This document shows positions 54,160 through 62,730 of a stretch of DNA of 64,000 bases, piece after piece. The stretch spans positions 1,426,001-1,490,000 of the forward strand of contig NC_010528.1 in assembly GCF_000069785.1 (NCBI RefSeq), given 5' to 3'. The translations under genes and the position numbers were made by a program. This DNA is from Cupriavidus taiwanensis LMG 19424 (GTDB lineage: Bacteria > Pseudomonadota > Gammaproteobacteria > Burkholderiales > Burkholderiaceae). Within the stretch, counting starts at the first letter, position 1, and each line of letters begins with the position of its first letter. Under the pieces are notes generated by a model. It searched no databases and had not been told where the DNA came from. It saw only the letters and a program-made list of their open reading frames with translations.

Positions 54160-55407
54160 ATGACTAGCAAGATCGCCATCAACGGCCAGCGGCTGTGGCA
54201 ATCGCTGATGGAGCTGGCGCGAATTGGCGCCACGCCGAAGGGCGGCAACGCGCGTCTGGCGCTGACCGCGCTCGACGGCCAGGGCCGCGACCTGGTGTGC
54301 GGCTGGATGCGCGACGCGGGCCTGACCGTGACGGTGGACCGCGTCGGCAATATCTTTGGCCGCCGCGCCGGGCGCAACAATGCGCTGCCGCCGGTGATGA
54401 CCGGCAGCCATATCGATACGCAGCCGACTGGTGGCAAGTTCGATGGCTGTTTCGGCGTGCTGGCCGGGCTGGAAGTCATGCGCACGCTCAACGACCATGG
54501 CGTCACCACTGAAGCGCCGCTTGAACTTGCCATCTGGACCAACGAGGAAGGCACGCGCTTCGTGCCGGTGATGATGGGCTCGGGCGTGTTCGCGGGGATC
54601 TTCCCGCTGCAGACCGCGCTGGACGCCACCGATACCGAAGGCAAGCGCGTGGCGGATGAACTGCGGGCGATTGGTTATGCCGGCACCGACGAAGTGGGCG
54701 GGCGGCCGGTGGGCGCATATTTCGAAGCGCATATCGAGCAGGGCCCGGTGCTGGAAGCGGCGGACAACGTGATCGGCGTGGTCACCGGATCGCTGGGGCT
54801 GCGCTGGTGCGACGTCACCGTGACCGGCATGGAAGCCCATGCCGGCCCCACGCCGATGCCGCTGCGCCGCGACGCGCTCTATGGCGCTACCCACGTGATG
54901 CAGGAAGTAGTGCGCATCGCGCATGACTTCGCGCCGCACGGCCGCGGCACCGTCGGCGTGGTCAATCTCCATCCCGGCTCGCGCAACGTGATTCCCGGCG
55001 CGGTCAAATTCACGGTCGACCTGCGCCACGAAGACGCCGGCAAGCTGGCCGAGATGGACGCCCGTTTCCGCGCCGCATGCGAAGCGCTGGCGCAGGGCCA
55101 GACCACCGGTGCCACGTTCGACGTGAGGATCGACGATGTGCAGTACTTCCCGCCGACTCCGTTCGCGCCGGAACTGGTCGACCATGTGCGCCGCGAAGCC
55201 GTCGCGCGCGGCTACAGCCAGCAGAATATCGTCACCGGCGCGGGCCACGATGCCGTCTACATGGCGAGCGTGACCCCGACCGCGATGATCTTCGTGCCCT
55301 GCAAGGACGGCATCAGCCACAATGAAGTGGAAGATGCCCGGCCCGAGCACCTGGAAGCCGGCGCCAACGTGCTGCTCGGCGCGATGGTCGCGCAGGCGGG
55401 CGCATGA
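54160..55407 (+). CDS. M20 Zn hydrolase, N-carbamoyl-L-amino acid hydrolase / allantoate amidohydrolase family
   Basis: A 415-residue amidohydrolase of the HyuC/AllC/AmaB group. Zn ligands are His84 and Asp86-type (TGSHIDTQPTGGKFDG), NEEGTRF with the bridging glutamate, HIEQGPVLE, and a late GHDAVYMASV. These are diagnostic of the carbamoylase/allantoate branch rather than ordinary M20 peptidases. The ATG at 54160 has a GGGAG site; an in-frame ATG at 54118 overlaps the HDAC stop. The enzyme could remove a carbamoyl or acyl group from a nitrogen compound. It is the third amide hydrolase in this operon (with the first M20 enzyme and the HDAC-like protein). It overlaps the EamA gene by 4 nt. Confidence 0.88.
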   Translation: MTSKIAINGQRLWQSLMELARIGATPKGGNARLALTALDGQGRDLVCGWMRDAGLTVTVDRVGNIFGRRAGRNNALPPVMTGSHIDTQPTGGKFDGCFGVLAGLEVMRTLNDHGVTTEAPLELAIWTNEEGTRFVPVMMGSGVFAGIFPLQTALDATDTEGKRVADELRAIGYAGTDEVGGRPVGAYFEAHIEQGPVLEAADNVIGVVTGSLGLRWCDVTVTGMEAHAGPTPMPLRRDALYGATHVMQEVVRIAHDFAPHGRGTVGVVNLHPGSRNVIPGAVKFTVDLRHEDAGKLAEMDARFRAACEALAQGQTTGATFDVRIDDVQYFPPTPFAPELVDHVRREAVARGYSQQNIVTGAGHDAVYMASVTPTAMIFVPCKDGISHNEVEDARPEHLEAGANVLLGAMVAQAGA

Positions 55408-56306
55408 CCGCCGCGGCGCGGGGTGGGCCCGACTGGTGGCGTGGCGGGCTGCTGTTCCTGTGCGTGGTGACGCTGTTCGCTACCGTGGACGCCACCGCCA
55501 AGCACCTGGTTGGCCGCTATCCCGCGCCGTTTCTCAATGCCGTGCGCTACGGTGCCACGCTGGCGGTGGCCGTGGCCATGCTTGCCGGATCTGGGCAACT
55601 GCGCTTCTGGCGCACCCCGCACCGCGGCCTGCTGGTACTGCGCGGTCTGATGCTGGCGGTGGTCGGCACCTGCTTCATGACCGCGCTGCTGTGGATGCCG
55701 CTGGCGGAGGCCACCGCCATCTACTTCATGGCGCCGCTGATGGTGGTGGGCCTGTCGCCGTGGATGCTGGGCGAGAAGGTCGGCCCGCGCCAGTGGCTGG
55801 CGGTAGGCGCAGGCTTCTGCGGGATGCTGCTCATCGTACGCCCCGGTGGCGCGGTGTCGTGGCTTGGCACCGTGCTGATGCTGGCCGCCACGCTGGCCTA
55901 CGCCATGCTGCAACTGCTGACCCGGCGCATGGCGGGGCAGGTCGATGCGCGCGTGCAATACGGCTTTGCCGCACTGATCTGCATGGTCGCCACCGGCGTG
56001 CCGGCGCCGTTCTTCCCGCCGCCGGTGTGGCCCGACCTGGCCGACTGGCTGGCGATCCTGGCCATGGGCCTGATGAGCGCGGCGGCGCAGGTGCTCCTGA
56101 TCCTGTCGCTGCAGCGCGCGCCGGCATCGCGGCTGGCGCCGCTGAACTATTTCCACCTGCTGCTGGCGCTGGTCTACAGCGCGCTATGGTTCGGCCGCTG
56201 GCCCGACGCGCTGGCGCTGGCCGGCATCGCCCTGATCGTGGTCGCGGGCCTGACGCAGACGCTGCCGTCGTCCGCGGCCCTGTCAACCAAACGAGGAACC
56301 CCATGA
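55404..56306 (+). CDS. EamA/DMT-family transporter
   Basis: A 300-residue inner-membrane protein with about ten predicted helices in two EamA repeats (residues about 15-145 and 150-290). The first helix is GLLFLCVVTLFATVDATAKHL and repeat 2 begins SWLGTVLMLAATLAYAML. DMT exporters or importers of amino acids and metabolites have this layout. It overlaps the upstream hydrolase and downstream aldehyde dehydrogenase by 4 nt each, so it is coupled in the operon. It may export an excess intermediate, but direction and substrate are not visible. Confidence 0.9.
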   Translation: MTAAARGGPDWWRGGLLFLCVVTLFATVDATAKHLVGRYPAPFLNAVRYGATLAVAVAMLAGSGQLRFWRTPHRGLLVLRGLMLAVVGTCFMTALLWMPLAEATAIYFMAPLMVVGLSPWMLGEKVGPRQWLAVGAGFCGMLLIVRPGGAVSWLGTVLMLAATLAYAMLQLLTRRMAGQVDARVQYGFAALICMVATGVPAPFFPPPVWPDLADWLAILAMGLMSAAAQVLLILSLQRAPASRLAPLNYFHLLLALVYSALWFGRWPDALALAGIALIVVAGLTQTLPSSAALSTKRGTP

Positions 56307-57802
56307 GCGAAACACGCGACCTGTCTTACTGGCAGGCCCGGGCGGCCGCACTGCGCCCGCAAAGCCGCGCCTACATCGGCGGCGCATGGACCGATGCCGC
56401 CGACGGCGCTACCTTCGACACGATCAACCCCGCCACCGGTGCGGTGCTGGCCAAGGTGGCCGCATGCGGCGCTGCGGACGTCGACCGCGCCGTCGCGGCG
56501 GCGCGCCAGGCCTTCGAGCAAGGCGTCTGGTCCGGGCTGGCACCGCGCGAGCGCAAGGCCGTGCTGCTGCGCCTGGCTGCGCTGATCGAAGCGCACCACG
56601 AGGAACTGGCCCTGCTGGAAACGCTGGACATGGGCAAGCCCATCGGCGATACGCTGGCCTACGACATTCCAGAGGCGGCGCGCACCTTCGCGTGGTACGC
56701 CGAGGCCATCGACAAGATTTACGGTGAGATCGCGCCTACCGGCGGCAATGTGCTCGCCACCATCACGCGCGAGCCGCTCGGCGTGGTGGCGGCGGTGGTG
56801 CCGTGGAACTATCCGTTGCTGATGGGAAGCTGGAAGGTCGCGCCTGCGCTGGCTGCGGGTAACAGCGTCATCCTCAAGCCTGCCGAGCAATCGCCGCTGA
56901 CGGCGCTCCGGCTCGCCGAGCTGGCAGCGGAGGCCGGCATTCCGCCCGGGGTCTTCAACGTGGTGCCCGGATTGGGCGCACAAGCCGGACAGGCGCTCGG
57001 CCTGCATCCGGACGTGGATTGCATCGCCTTTACCGGCTCCACGGCCACCGGCAAGCGCTTCATGGAGTATTCCGGCCAGTCCAACCTCAAGCGTGTCTGG
57101 CTCGAATGCGGCGGCAAGTCGCCGCACATTGTGTTCCACGACTGCCCCGACCTCGAGCGCGCCGCGCAGGCCGCCGCCATCGGCATCTTCAACAACCAGG
57201 GCGAAATCTGCATCGCCGGCTCGCGCCTTTATGTCCAGCGCGCCATCTATGAGCCGTTCATGGAGAAGCTGGAGGCGTATGCCGGGGCAATGCAGCCCGG
57301 CGATCCACTTGACCCGTCCTCCGCCATGGGCGCCATCGTCGACGCGCGCCAGCTCGATCGCGTGATGTCCTACGTGGACGGCGGACAACGCGAAGGCGCG
57401 CGGCTGCGCCTGGGCGGCGAACGTGTCCGCAAGGACACCGGCGGCTACTTCCTGCAGCCCACCATCTTCGAATGCCCGAGTCAGTCGCTCAGCATCGTGC
57501 GCGAAGAAATCTTCGGCCCGGTGCTGGCCGTGACCATGTTCGACACGGAGGACGAAGTCGTGCGCATGGCCAACGATTCGCCTTATGGGCTCGGTTCAGG
57601 GCTGTGGACCGCCAACCTGTCGCGTGCGCACCGCGCCTCGCGGCGGCTGCGGGCGGGGCTGGTGTGGGTCAACTGCTATATGGATGGGGATATCACGGTG
57701 CCGTTTGGCGGGGTCAAGCAATCGGGTTCCGGACGTGACAAGTCGTTGCATGCGTTGGACAAATACAGCGATCTGAAGACTACGTGGATCAGGCTGGAGT
57801 AA
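56303..57802 (+). CDS. Aldehyde dehydrogenase (PuuC/AldB-like)
   Basis: A 499-residue NAD(P)-dependent aldehyde dehydrogenase. The catalytic Cys is in NNQGEICIAGSR, the general-base Glu is in WLECGGKSP, and cofactor motifs FTGSTATGKRFM and VPWNYPLLMGSWKVAPALAAGNS are present. This branch (Ile after the catalytic Cys) fits gamma-glutamyl-gamma-aminobutyraldehyde dehydrogenase (PuuC) or other aminoaldehyde enzymes. The ATG at 56303 overlaps the EamA stop. A long frame back to 55322 is out of frame with known genes upstream and not coding. It is the last gene in the 16-kb run. It would oxidise an aminoaldehyde made from a polyamine-type substrate. Confidence 0.9.
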   Translation: MSETRDLSYWQARAAALRPQSRAYIGGAWTDAADGATFDTINPATGAVLAKVAACGAADVDRAVAAARQAFEQGVWSGLAPRERKAVLLRLAALIEAHHEELALLETLDMGKPIGDTLAYDIPEAARTFAWYAEAIDKIYGEIAPTGGNVLATITREPLGVVAAVVPWNYPLLMGSWKVAPALAAGNSVILKPAEQSPLTALRLAELAAEAGIPPGVFNVVPGLGAQAGQALGLHPDVDCIAFTGSTATGKRFMEYSGQSNLKRVWLECGGKSPHIVFHDCPDLERAAQAAAIGIFNNQGEICIAGSRLYVQRAIYEPFMEKLEAYAGAMQPGDPLDPSSAMGAIVDARQLDRVMSYVDGGQREGARLRLGGERVRKDTGGYFLQPTIFECPSQSLSIVREEIFGPVLAVTMFDTEDEVVRMANDSPYGLGSGLWTANLSRAHRASRRLRAGLVWVNCYMDGDITVPFGGVKQSGSGRDKSLHALDKYSDLKTTWIRLE

Positions 57803-57870
57803 GGCCCGGCAATCACCGGGTCGGAAATGGATGGTGAATCCGGAAATGGCGCCGGCTGCCGAACGGTGCC

Positions 57871-58740
57871 TCAGTCGATCAGCTTCCCCTGTGCATCGAA
57901 GAACGGATACGCAGGTCCGTGGTCTCCGATTGCAACGGCATGGGTGACCAGTCCGTGCACGGGATGCCACCAGTGCAGCAGGATGCCCGGCGGCTCCATC
58001 CGGAAGCGCGAAGCCGCCTGGGGGTCGAGGTCCAGCGCGACCTGGTGCGCCGGGCCGGGCGCGGTCATGGCGATGGTGCCGCCGAAGCGCCGGGTGATAT
58101 GCCGATGCAGATGGCCGCACAGCACCCGCTCCACCTGTGGATGGCGCCGCACCACGACTTCGAGCAGCGCGGCGTTCTCCAGCCCCTGCCGGTCCATATG
58201 GCCGATGCCGGTGTGGAAAGGCGGGTGATGCAGCATCAGCAGGGTGGGACGCTGCGGGGCGGCGGCCAGCGCGGCTTCCAGCCATGGCAGCGCATCCGGG
58301 TCCACGCGCCCGCCGCTATGGCCGGGGACGGTGCAGTCGAAGGCGATCAGCGTCAAAGGCCCCGCGTCGATGCGGTAATGGACCGGAGCGTCGGCATCGC
58401 CCGCGGCGAACAGATAGGCGTGATCGGCGTGATCTGCGAATACGCGGCGCAGTGCGCCGCGGCTGTCGTGATTGCCCGGCATCAGCCGCACCGGCATCGG
58501 CAAGGACTCAAGAATCCCTCGCAGAAAGCGATATTCATCCTCGATGCCGAAGTCGACCAGGTCGCCGGTCACCACCGCAACGTCGGGGCGCTGAGGCAAC
58601 GCCAGCAGCGTGTCGATGCACTGGCGCAGGGCGCCTGCGGTATCCACGCGCCGGTAGGAAAGCCTGCCACCCGCCTTGATATGCAGGTCCGTGATGTGGG
58701 CGACCAGGTAGGGAGCGGCCTGGGGGGCGCATTGGATCAT
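57871..58740 (-). CDS. Metallophosphoesterase, GpdQ/CpdA-like phosphodiesterase
   Basis: A 289-residue binuclear metal phosphodiesterase. All five motifs of the calcineurin-like superfamily are visible: HITDLHIKAGG, VVTGDLVDFG, MPGNHDSRG, the His in LLMLHHPPFH, and LCGHLHRHITRRFGG. The arrangement is that of the class III cAMP phosphodiesterase CpdA and the glycerophosphodiesterase GpdQ. It is the last gene of the reverse-strand ABC operon and its start overlaps the ATPase stop by 4 nt. This implies the imported compound is a phosphodiester or a related organophosphate. It has no signal peptide and acts in the cytoplasm. Confidence 0.9.
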   Translation of the reverse strand: MIQCAPQAAPYLVAHITDLHIKAGGRLSYRRVDTAGALRQCIDTLLALPQRPDVAVVTGDLVDFGIEDEYRFLRGILESLPMPVRLMPGNHDSRGALRRVFADHADHAYLFAAGDADAPVHYRIDAGPLTLIAFDCTVPGHSGGRVDPDALPWLEAALAAAPQRPTLLMLHHPPFHTGIGHMDRQGLENAALLEVVVRRHPQVERVLCGHLHRHITRRFGGTIAMTAPGPAHQVALDLDPQAASRFRMEPPGILLHWWHPVHGLVTHAVAIGDHGPAYPFFDAQGKLID

Positions 58741-59813
58741 GCCGCGCTCCGTTCGGGCGCAGCGGGCACCGTCAACAGGTGGCCGGTATCGATGCGCAGG
58801 CCAACGCGGTCGCCGGCTACCCAGCGGTCGCGTCGCGCGGTATCGAGCACGATGGGGGCAGGTGCGCCTACATCGACCAGCAGCCGGGTCGCATGGCCAA
58901 GGAACAGGGCCGTGACGACACTGCCGGCCACATGGACGTCGGGCGCATTCGGTGCGTCGGCCAGCGCTACGTCCTCGGGCCGGAACATCAGCTCCACCTG
59001 CGCCACCTCGATGTGCCGCGGCTCACGCGGCAATGCGCCACCCGGCACGCGCCACAGCTGGTGATCCGCAGCCGCCGGCAAGCGATTCATCGTGCCGATG
59101 AAGTCGGCGACGAAGACATTGGCCGGATGCCGGTAGATGTCCTGCGGCGTGCCGCTTTGCGCGATGTGCCCCTTGTCCATCACGATGATCCGGTCGCCAA
59201 GCGCCATCGCCTCGGCCTGATCGTGCGTGACATACACAGTGGTGATGCGCAGGCTGCGCAGCAGCTGGTTGATGTCGGCGCGCAACGCATCACGCAGCTT
59301 GGCATCGAGCGCCGTCAGCGGTTCGTCCAGCAGCAGCACACGCGGCTGCACGGCGATGGCGCGCGCCAGCGCCACCCGCTGGCGCTGGCCCCCGGACAGC
59401 TGGTCGACGCGCCGGTTGGCGAAGGCGCCCAGCTGCATCATGGCGAGCATGTCGTCGACCCGACTCCGGCGGGTCTGTGCGTCGACCTTGCGCACGCGCA
59501 GGCCATAGCCGATATTCTCGGCCACGGTCATATTGGGGAACAGGGCATAGTTCTGGAACACCATGCCGACGCCGCGCTGCTCGATCGGCAGATGCGTGAC
59601 CGCTGCGCCGCCGAACAGCACCTCTCCGCCCGTATCGGGAAATTCCAGCCCCGCGATCATCCGCAGCGTGGTGGTCTTGCCGCAACCGGACGGACCGAGC
59701 AGCACGACAGTTTCGCCGGCACCGATGTCCAGATCCAGTGGTTCGAGCGCGCGCGTGCCGTCGGGGAACGTCTTGCCGCATTGGCGCAGGGCGATGGGGG
59801 TGGGCTCATGCAT
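58737..59813 (-). CDS. ABC transporter ATP-binding protein, PotA/FbpC-like
   Basis: A 358-residue ATPase of the importer. The N-terminal nucleotide-binding domain has Walker A GPSGCGKTTTLR, Q-loop MVFQNYALFPNM, signature [15 protein letters not shown], and Walker B VLLLDEPLTALD. A C-terminal TOBE-type regulatory domain (about residues 280-350) includes EVAQVELMFRPEDVAL and the small beta-barrel strands. This pattern fits the MOI/Pot/FbpC/PhnT families. It overlaps both neighbours (8 nt with the permease upstream, 4 nt with the phosphoesterase downstream), so all are coupled. Confidence 0.92.
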   Translation of the reverse strand: MHEPTPIALRQCGKTFPDGTRALEPLDLDIGAGETVVLLGPSGCGKTTTLRMIAGLEFPDTGGEVLFGGAAVTHLPIEQRGVGMVFQNYALFPNMTVAENIGYGLRVRKVDAQTRRSRVDDMLAMMQLGAFANRRVDQLSGGQRQRVALARAIAVQPRVLLLDEPLTALDAKLRDALRADINQLLRSLRITTVYVTHDQAEAMALGDRIIVMDKGHIAQSGTPQDIYRHPANVFVADFIGTMNRLPAAADHQLWRVPGGALPREPRHIEVAQVELMFRPEDVALADAPNAPDVHVAGSVVTALFLGHATRLLVDVGAPAPIVLDTARRDRWVAGDRVGLRIDTGHLLTVPAAPERSAA

Positions 59814-60726
59814 GGCGGGGGGCCTCTGTCTGTGGCTGGGACTGCGGGGTGCTGTCCGGTGCGGATGGCGAGTTCAGCGAAGTGGTGATCGTGCCGGCGA
59901 ACGGCATGGGCGTGTCCTGTATCGGATGTCGCTGGGCCCGCGCACCCAGCGCGGACACCATTTGCATGATCACCAGCAGCGGAATGATCATCAGGAAAAA
60001 CACGATGGTGTAGGCAGAGCCTATCTCCAGGCGCATCGAGGCATAGCTGTCGGCGAGTCCGACCGGAAGCGTCTGCGTGGTGGGCGTATGGAGCATCCAT
60101 GTCAGATTGAACTCTCCGACCGACAGCGTCACGACCATCAGCGCGCCGGCGAGAATCCCTTGCCGGCAATTGGGTAGCACCACGGTGAAAAAGCGCTGCA
60201 TGCGTGTCGCGCCGAGACTGGCGGCGGCGTCCTCGAGCGTGCGGATATCGATGGCGGACATGATGGCCAGCACCGAGCGCACCATGAAGGGCAAGGTGAA
60301 CAGTACATGCCCGATCAGGATGAAGACCCAACTGGTGCGCAGCCATGGCAGGCCCCCATACAGCAGGATCAGGCCGAGTGCCGTCGCAAGTCCAGGGATC
60401 GCCACCGGCAACATCAGCAATTCCTCGATCAGCCGGGTCACGCGGCTGCGGCGCAGCGCCATGTAATAGGCGGCTGGAACGCCGAGCACCAGCGTACAGG
60501 CGAGGCACGCCAGCGCGATCCATAGCGACAGGAAGATGGTATTGCGGTACAGGGCCCACACTTCCTCGACCCACCGCGTGGTCAGGCCGCTCTGCAGCCC
60601 GACGAAGATATTGTTGGTGAGGCCGGCCAGCACCGACAGCCCCACGGGGACGGTCATGAACGCACAAACGGCGAGCGTCAGTGCGAGTTGGGTCCAGTAG
60701 GCGGAGCCGCGACGGTTGGTCTTCAT
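59806..60726 (-). CDS. ABC transporter permease, PotC/PhnV-like
   Basis: A 306-residue inner-membrane permease with about six predicted helices. The EAA loop is LEDAAASLGATRMQRFFTVVLPNCRQGILAG. The C-terminus has an extended hydrophilic tail of about 35 residues rich in Ser, Thr, Pro and Gln, unusual for the family and of unknown role. The ATG at 60726 follows AGGAG; the longer frame to 61011 lies inside the upstream permease. It pairs with the other permease encoded next. Confidence 0.9.
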   Translation of the reverse strand: MKTNRRGSAYWTQLALTLAVCAFMTVPVGLSVLAGLTNNIFVGLQSGLTTRWVEEVWALYRNTIFLSLWIALACLACTLVLGVPAAYYMALRRSRVTRLIEELLMLPVAIPGLATALGLILLYGGLPWLRTSWVFILIGHVLFTLPFMVRSVLAIMSAIDIRTLEDAAASLGATRMQRFFTVVLPNCRQGILAGALMVVTLSVGEFNLTWMLHTPTTQTLPVGLADSYASMRLEIGSAYTIVFFLMIIPLLVIMQMVSALGARAQRHPIQDTPMPFAGTITTSLNSPSAPDSTPQSQPQTEAPRHA

Positions 60727-60734
60727 GCTTGCTC

Positions 60735-61568
60735 CTACGCGGTGGCGGCAACCGCGTTGCCGGAAAGATGACGCGCCACCGCCAGCAGCGCCCAGGTCAC
60801 GACCCCGAGCAGGATGGATAGTGCGGCGGCCATGCCGAAGTTGGCGTAGTTGGTGAACTCGTTGTAGATGGTGAGCGGCAGCACATCGAGTTGCGTGGCA
60901 AGGGTGAAGGCGGTGCCGAACGCGCCCATGCTGGTGGCGAAGCAGATCGCGCCGCTGGAGATCAGCGCGGGCATCAGCGCCGGCAGCATCACGTCGCGCA
61001 CCACGCGCCACCGGCCGGCGCCCAGTGAGCGGGCCGCTTCCTCCAGCGAGGCGTCGAGTTTTTCGACCGCCGCCATCACGGTCAGGATCACGCGTGGAAT
61101 CGAGAAGTACAGGTAGCCGACGAACAACCCGGCCATGCCATAGGCAAAAGTCCAGCGCTCGCCGGCGAGCAGGTCGCCCACCGATGCGAGCAGGCCGTTG
61201 CGGCCGCCCAGCATGATGACCATGAACCCGATCACCACGCCGGGAAAGGCCAGCGGAAAGGTCAGCATGGCCACCAGCACCGGCTTGCCCGGCACCGGAT
61301 GCCGCTGCAGGAAGGTCCCCGCCACGCCGGCGATCGCCAGCGTGACCAGCGTCACCGAGGCCGACAACAGCACCGTGGACAGCAGGCTGTGCAGGTAGCG
61401 CGGGCTCGACAGCACGGTCCAGTAGACTCCCGCGCCGCTTTCCCCCGCCACGCTGACCGCCAGCAATTTGGCCATCGGCAAGCAGAAGAACGCCAGGAAT
61501 ACGATCAGCGCCGGCAGCGCGAAGACGATCAGCGTGCGGGCGGTTGGCGCAGTGGTGCGACGGCGCAT
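60735..61568 (-). CDS. ABC transporter permease, PotB/PhnU-like
   Basis: A 277-residue inner-membrane permease. The core contains LEEAARSLGAGRWRVVRDVMLPALMPALIS (EAA loop), preceded by six or so helices. The start MRRRTTAPTARTLIVF at 61568 has GGAG seven bases before; a Met at 61580 (MEKP) lacks a ribosome site. It is the first permease of the importer and is followed after 8 bp by the second. PotB-type permeases act with spermidine, iron, sulfate-like or phosphonate binding proteins, so specificity is set by the binding protein. Confidence 0.9.
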   Translation of the reverse strand: MRRRTTAPTARTLIVFALPALIVFLAFFCLPMAKLLAVSVAGESGAGVYWTVLSSPRYLHSLLSTVLLSASVTLVTLAIAGVAGTFLQRHPVPGKPVLVAMLTFPLAFPGVVIGFMVIMLGGRNGLLASVGDLLAGERWTFAYGMAGLFVGYLYFSIPRVILTVMAAVEKLDASLEEAARSLGAGRWRVVRDVMLPALMPALISSGAICFATSMGAFGTAFTLATQLDVLPLTIYNEFTNYANFGMAAALSILLGVVTWALLAVARHLSGNAVAATA

Positions 61569-61624
61569 GGGTTTCTCCATCTTGAGGGGGACTGGCCGGG
61601 GCCGCAGCGCGCCCCGGCGCGGCG

Positions 61625-62647
61625 TCAGCGCACTTCCTTCAGGTACTGGTCGCTGAAGGCCTTTTGCACTTCGGCCATCTTGCCGTAGTCGATGGTCTTC
61701 GCGCGCGCATAGTCCGAGGCCGGCAGGAAGCGGGATTCCACTTCCCTTGACACGGCCTTGGCCCGTACCGGGCGCAGATAGGCATTGGCCCACAGCGCCT
61801 GGCCGGCATCGGACAGCACGAAGTCCAGCACCTTGCGGGCTTCCGCAGGGTGCGGCGCCTTGTTGACCATGCTCATGACGTAGGGCACCACCAGCGAGCC
61901 CTCCCGGGGAATGACGAAGGCAACGTTGGCGCGATCCTTGTAGCGCGCGCGATAGGCGTTGAAGTCGTAGTCCAGCAGGATCGGGATTTCACCGGACAGC
62001 ACGCGCGCGTACGCGGTCTGCTTCGGCACGATGGGCTGGTTCTTCTGCAGGTCCTTGAAGAACTTGAGGGCCGGGCCGAAGTTATCCAGCGAGCCGCCCA
62101 GCGCCTGGTTGATCGCCACCGCGCCCACATAGCCGACAAAGGCGCTGGCCGGGTCGAGATAGCCGACCATGCCCTTGTATTCGGGCTTCTGCAGGTCGGC
62201 CCATGACTGCGGCACCGGTTTGCCGCGCAACGCGTCGACATTGACCATCAGGCCCAGCGTGCCCGAATGGATGGCAAACCAGTGGCCCTGCGGGTCCTTC
62301 AGGCCGTCGGGGATGTCATTCCAGTTGGCAGGCTTATAGGGTGCCGTCACGCCTTCCTTCTGGGCCTGGATGCCGAACGTCACGCCGTAATACACCACGT
62401 CGGCCACCGGATTGGCCCTTTCCGCCACGATCTGGGCCAGCGACTGGCCCGAGTTCTTGTTGTCGTGCGGCACCGTGACGCCGGTCTTTTCCTTGATCGC
62501 GCGGATCTGCGCTGCCCAGTCCGCCCATTCCGGCGGGCAGTTGTAGCAGATTGCCGTTTGCGCGGCCGCGGCGTGGCTGAATACGACCGCGCCAACCGTG
62601 GGCAGCAGCCAGCGCAAGCGGCGCAGCCAGGACGAAGTCGATTGCAT
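61625..62647 (-). CDS. ABC transporter substrate-binding protein, PotD/FbpA/PhnS-like
   Basis: A 340-residue periplasmic binding protein. The signal peptide ends in FSHAAAAQ, then the mature chain starts TAICYNCPPEWADW with two cysteines near the N-terminus. The FbpA/PotD-like fold is shown by ANPVADVVYYGVTFGIQAQ and IHSGTLGLMVNVDALRG (hinge strand). Further blocks are AYARVLSGEIPILLDYDFN and YVMSMVNKAPHPAEARKVLDF. The ATG at 62647 follows AAAGGAG. The nearest functional relatives I can name bind 2-aminoethylphosphonate, iron or small organophosphates. With a phosphodiesterase in the operon, a phosphodiester or phosphonate is likely. Confidence 0.9.
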   Translation of the reverse strand: MQSTSSWLRRLRWLLPTVGAVVFSHAAAAQTAICYNCPPEWADWAAQIRAIKEKTGVTVPHDNKNSGQSLAQIVAERANPVADVVYYGVTFGIQAQKEGVTAPYKPANWNDIPDGLKDPQGHWFAIHSGTLGLMVNVDALRGKPVPQSWADLQKPEYKGMVGYLDPASAFVGYVGAVAINQALGGSLDNFGPALKFFKDLQKNQPIVPKQTAYARVLSGEIPILLDYDFNAYRARYKDRANVAFVIPREGSLVVPYVMSMVNKAPHPAEARKVLDFVLSDAGQALWANAYLRPVRAKAVSREVESRFLPASDYARAKTIDYGKMAEVQKAFSDQYLKEVR

Positions 62648-62730
62648 GATGCACTCCTTTTCTAGATATGACGGTGTGGGAAAACGGCGTAGGACGAGGC
62701 GATATCGGCGCTGCTTCGGTTGCTGTGCCG

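Noticed and set aside
55322..57802. An apparent 826-residue protein fusing a new N-terminus to the aldehyde dehydrogenase
   Set aside because: The first 327 residues are read out of frame through the carbamoylase and EamA genes. The dehydrogenase starts at 56303 with an ATGA overlap.
57805..57820. CCCGG-N6-CCGGG as a terminator after the aldehyde dehydrogenase
   Set aside because: A 5-bp stem without a T-run is not enough in this GC-rich DNA.
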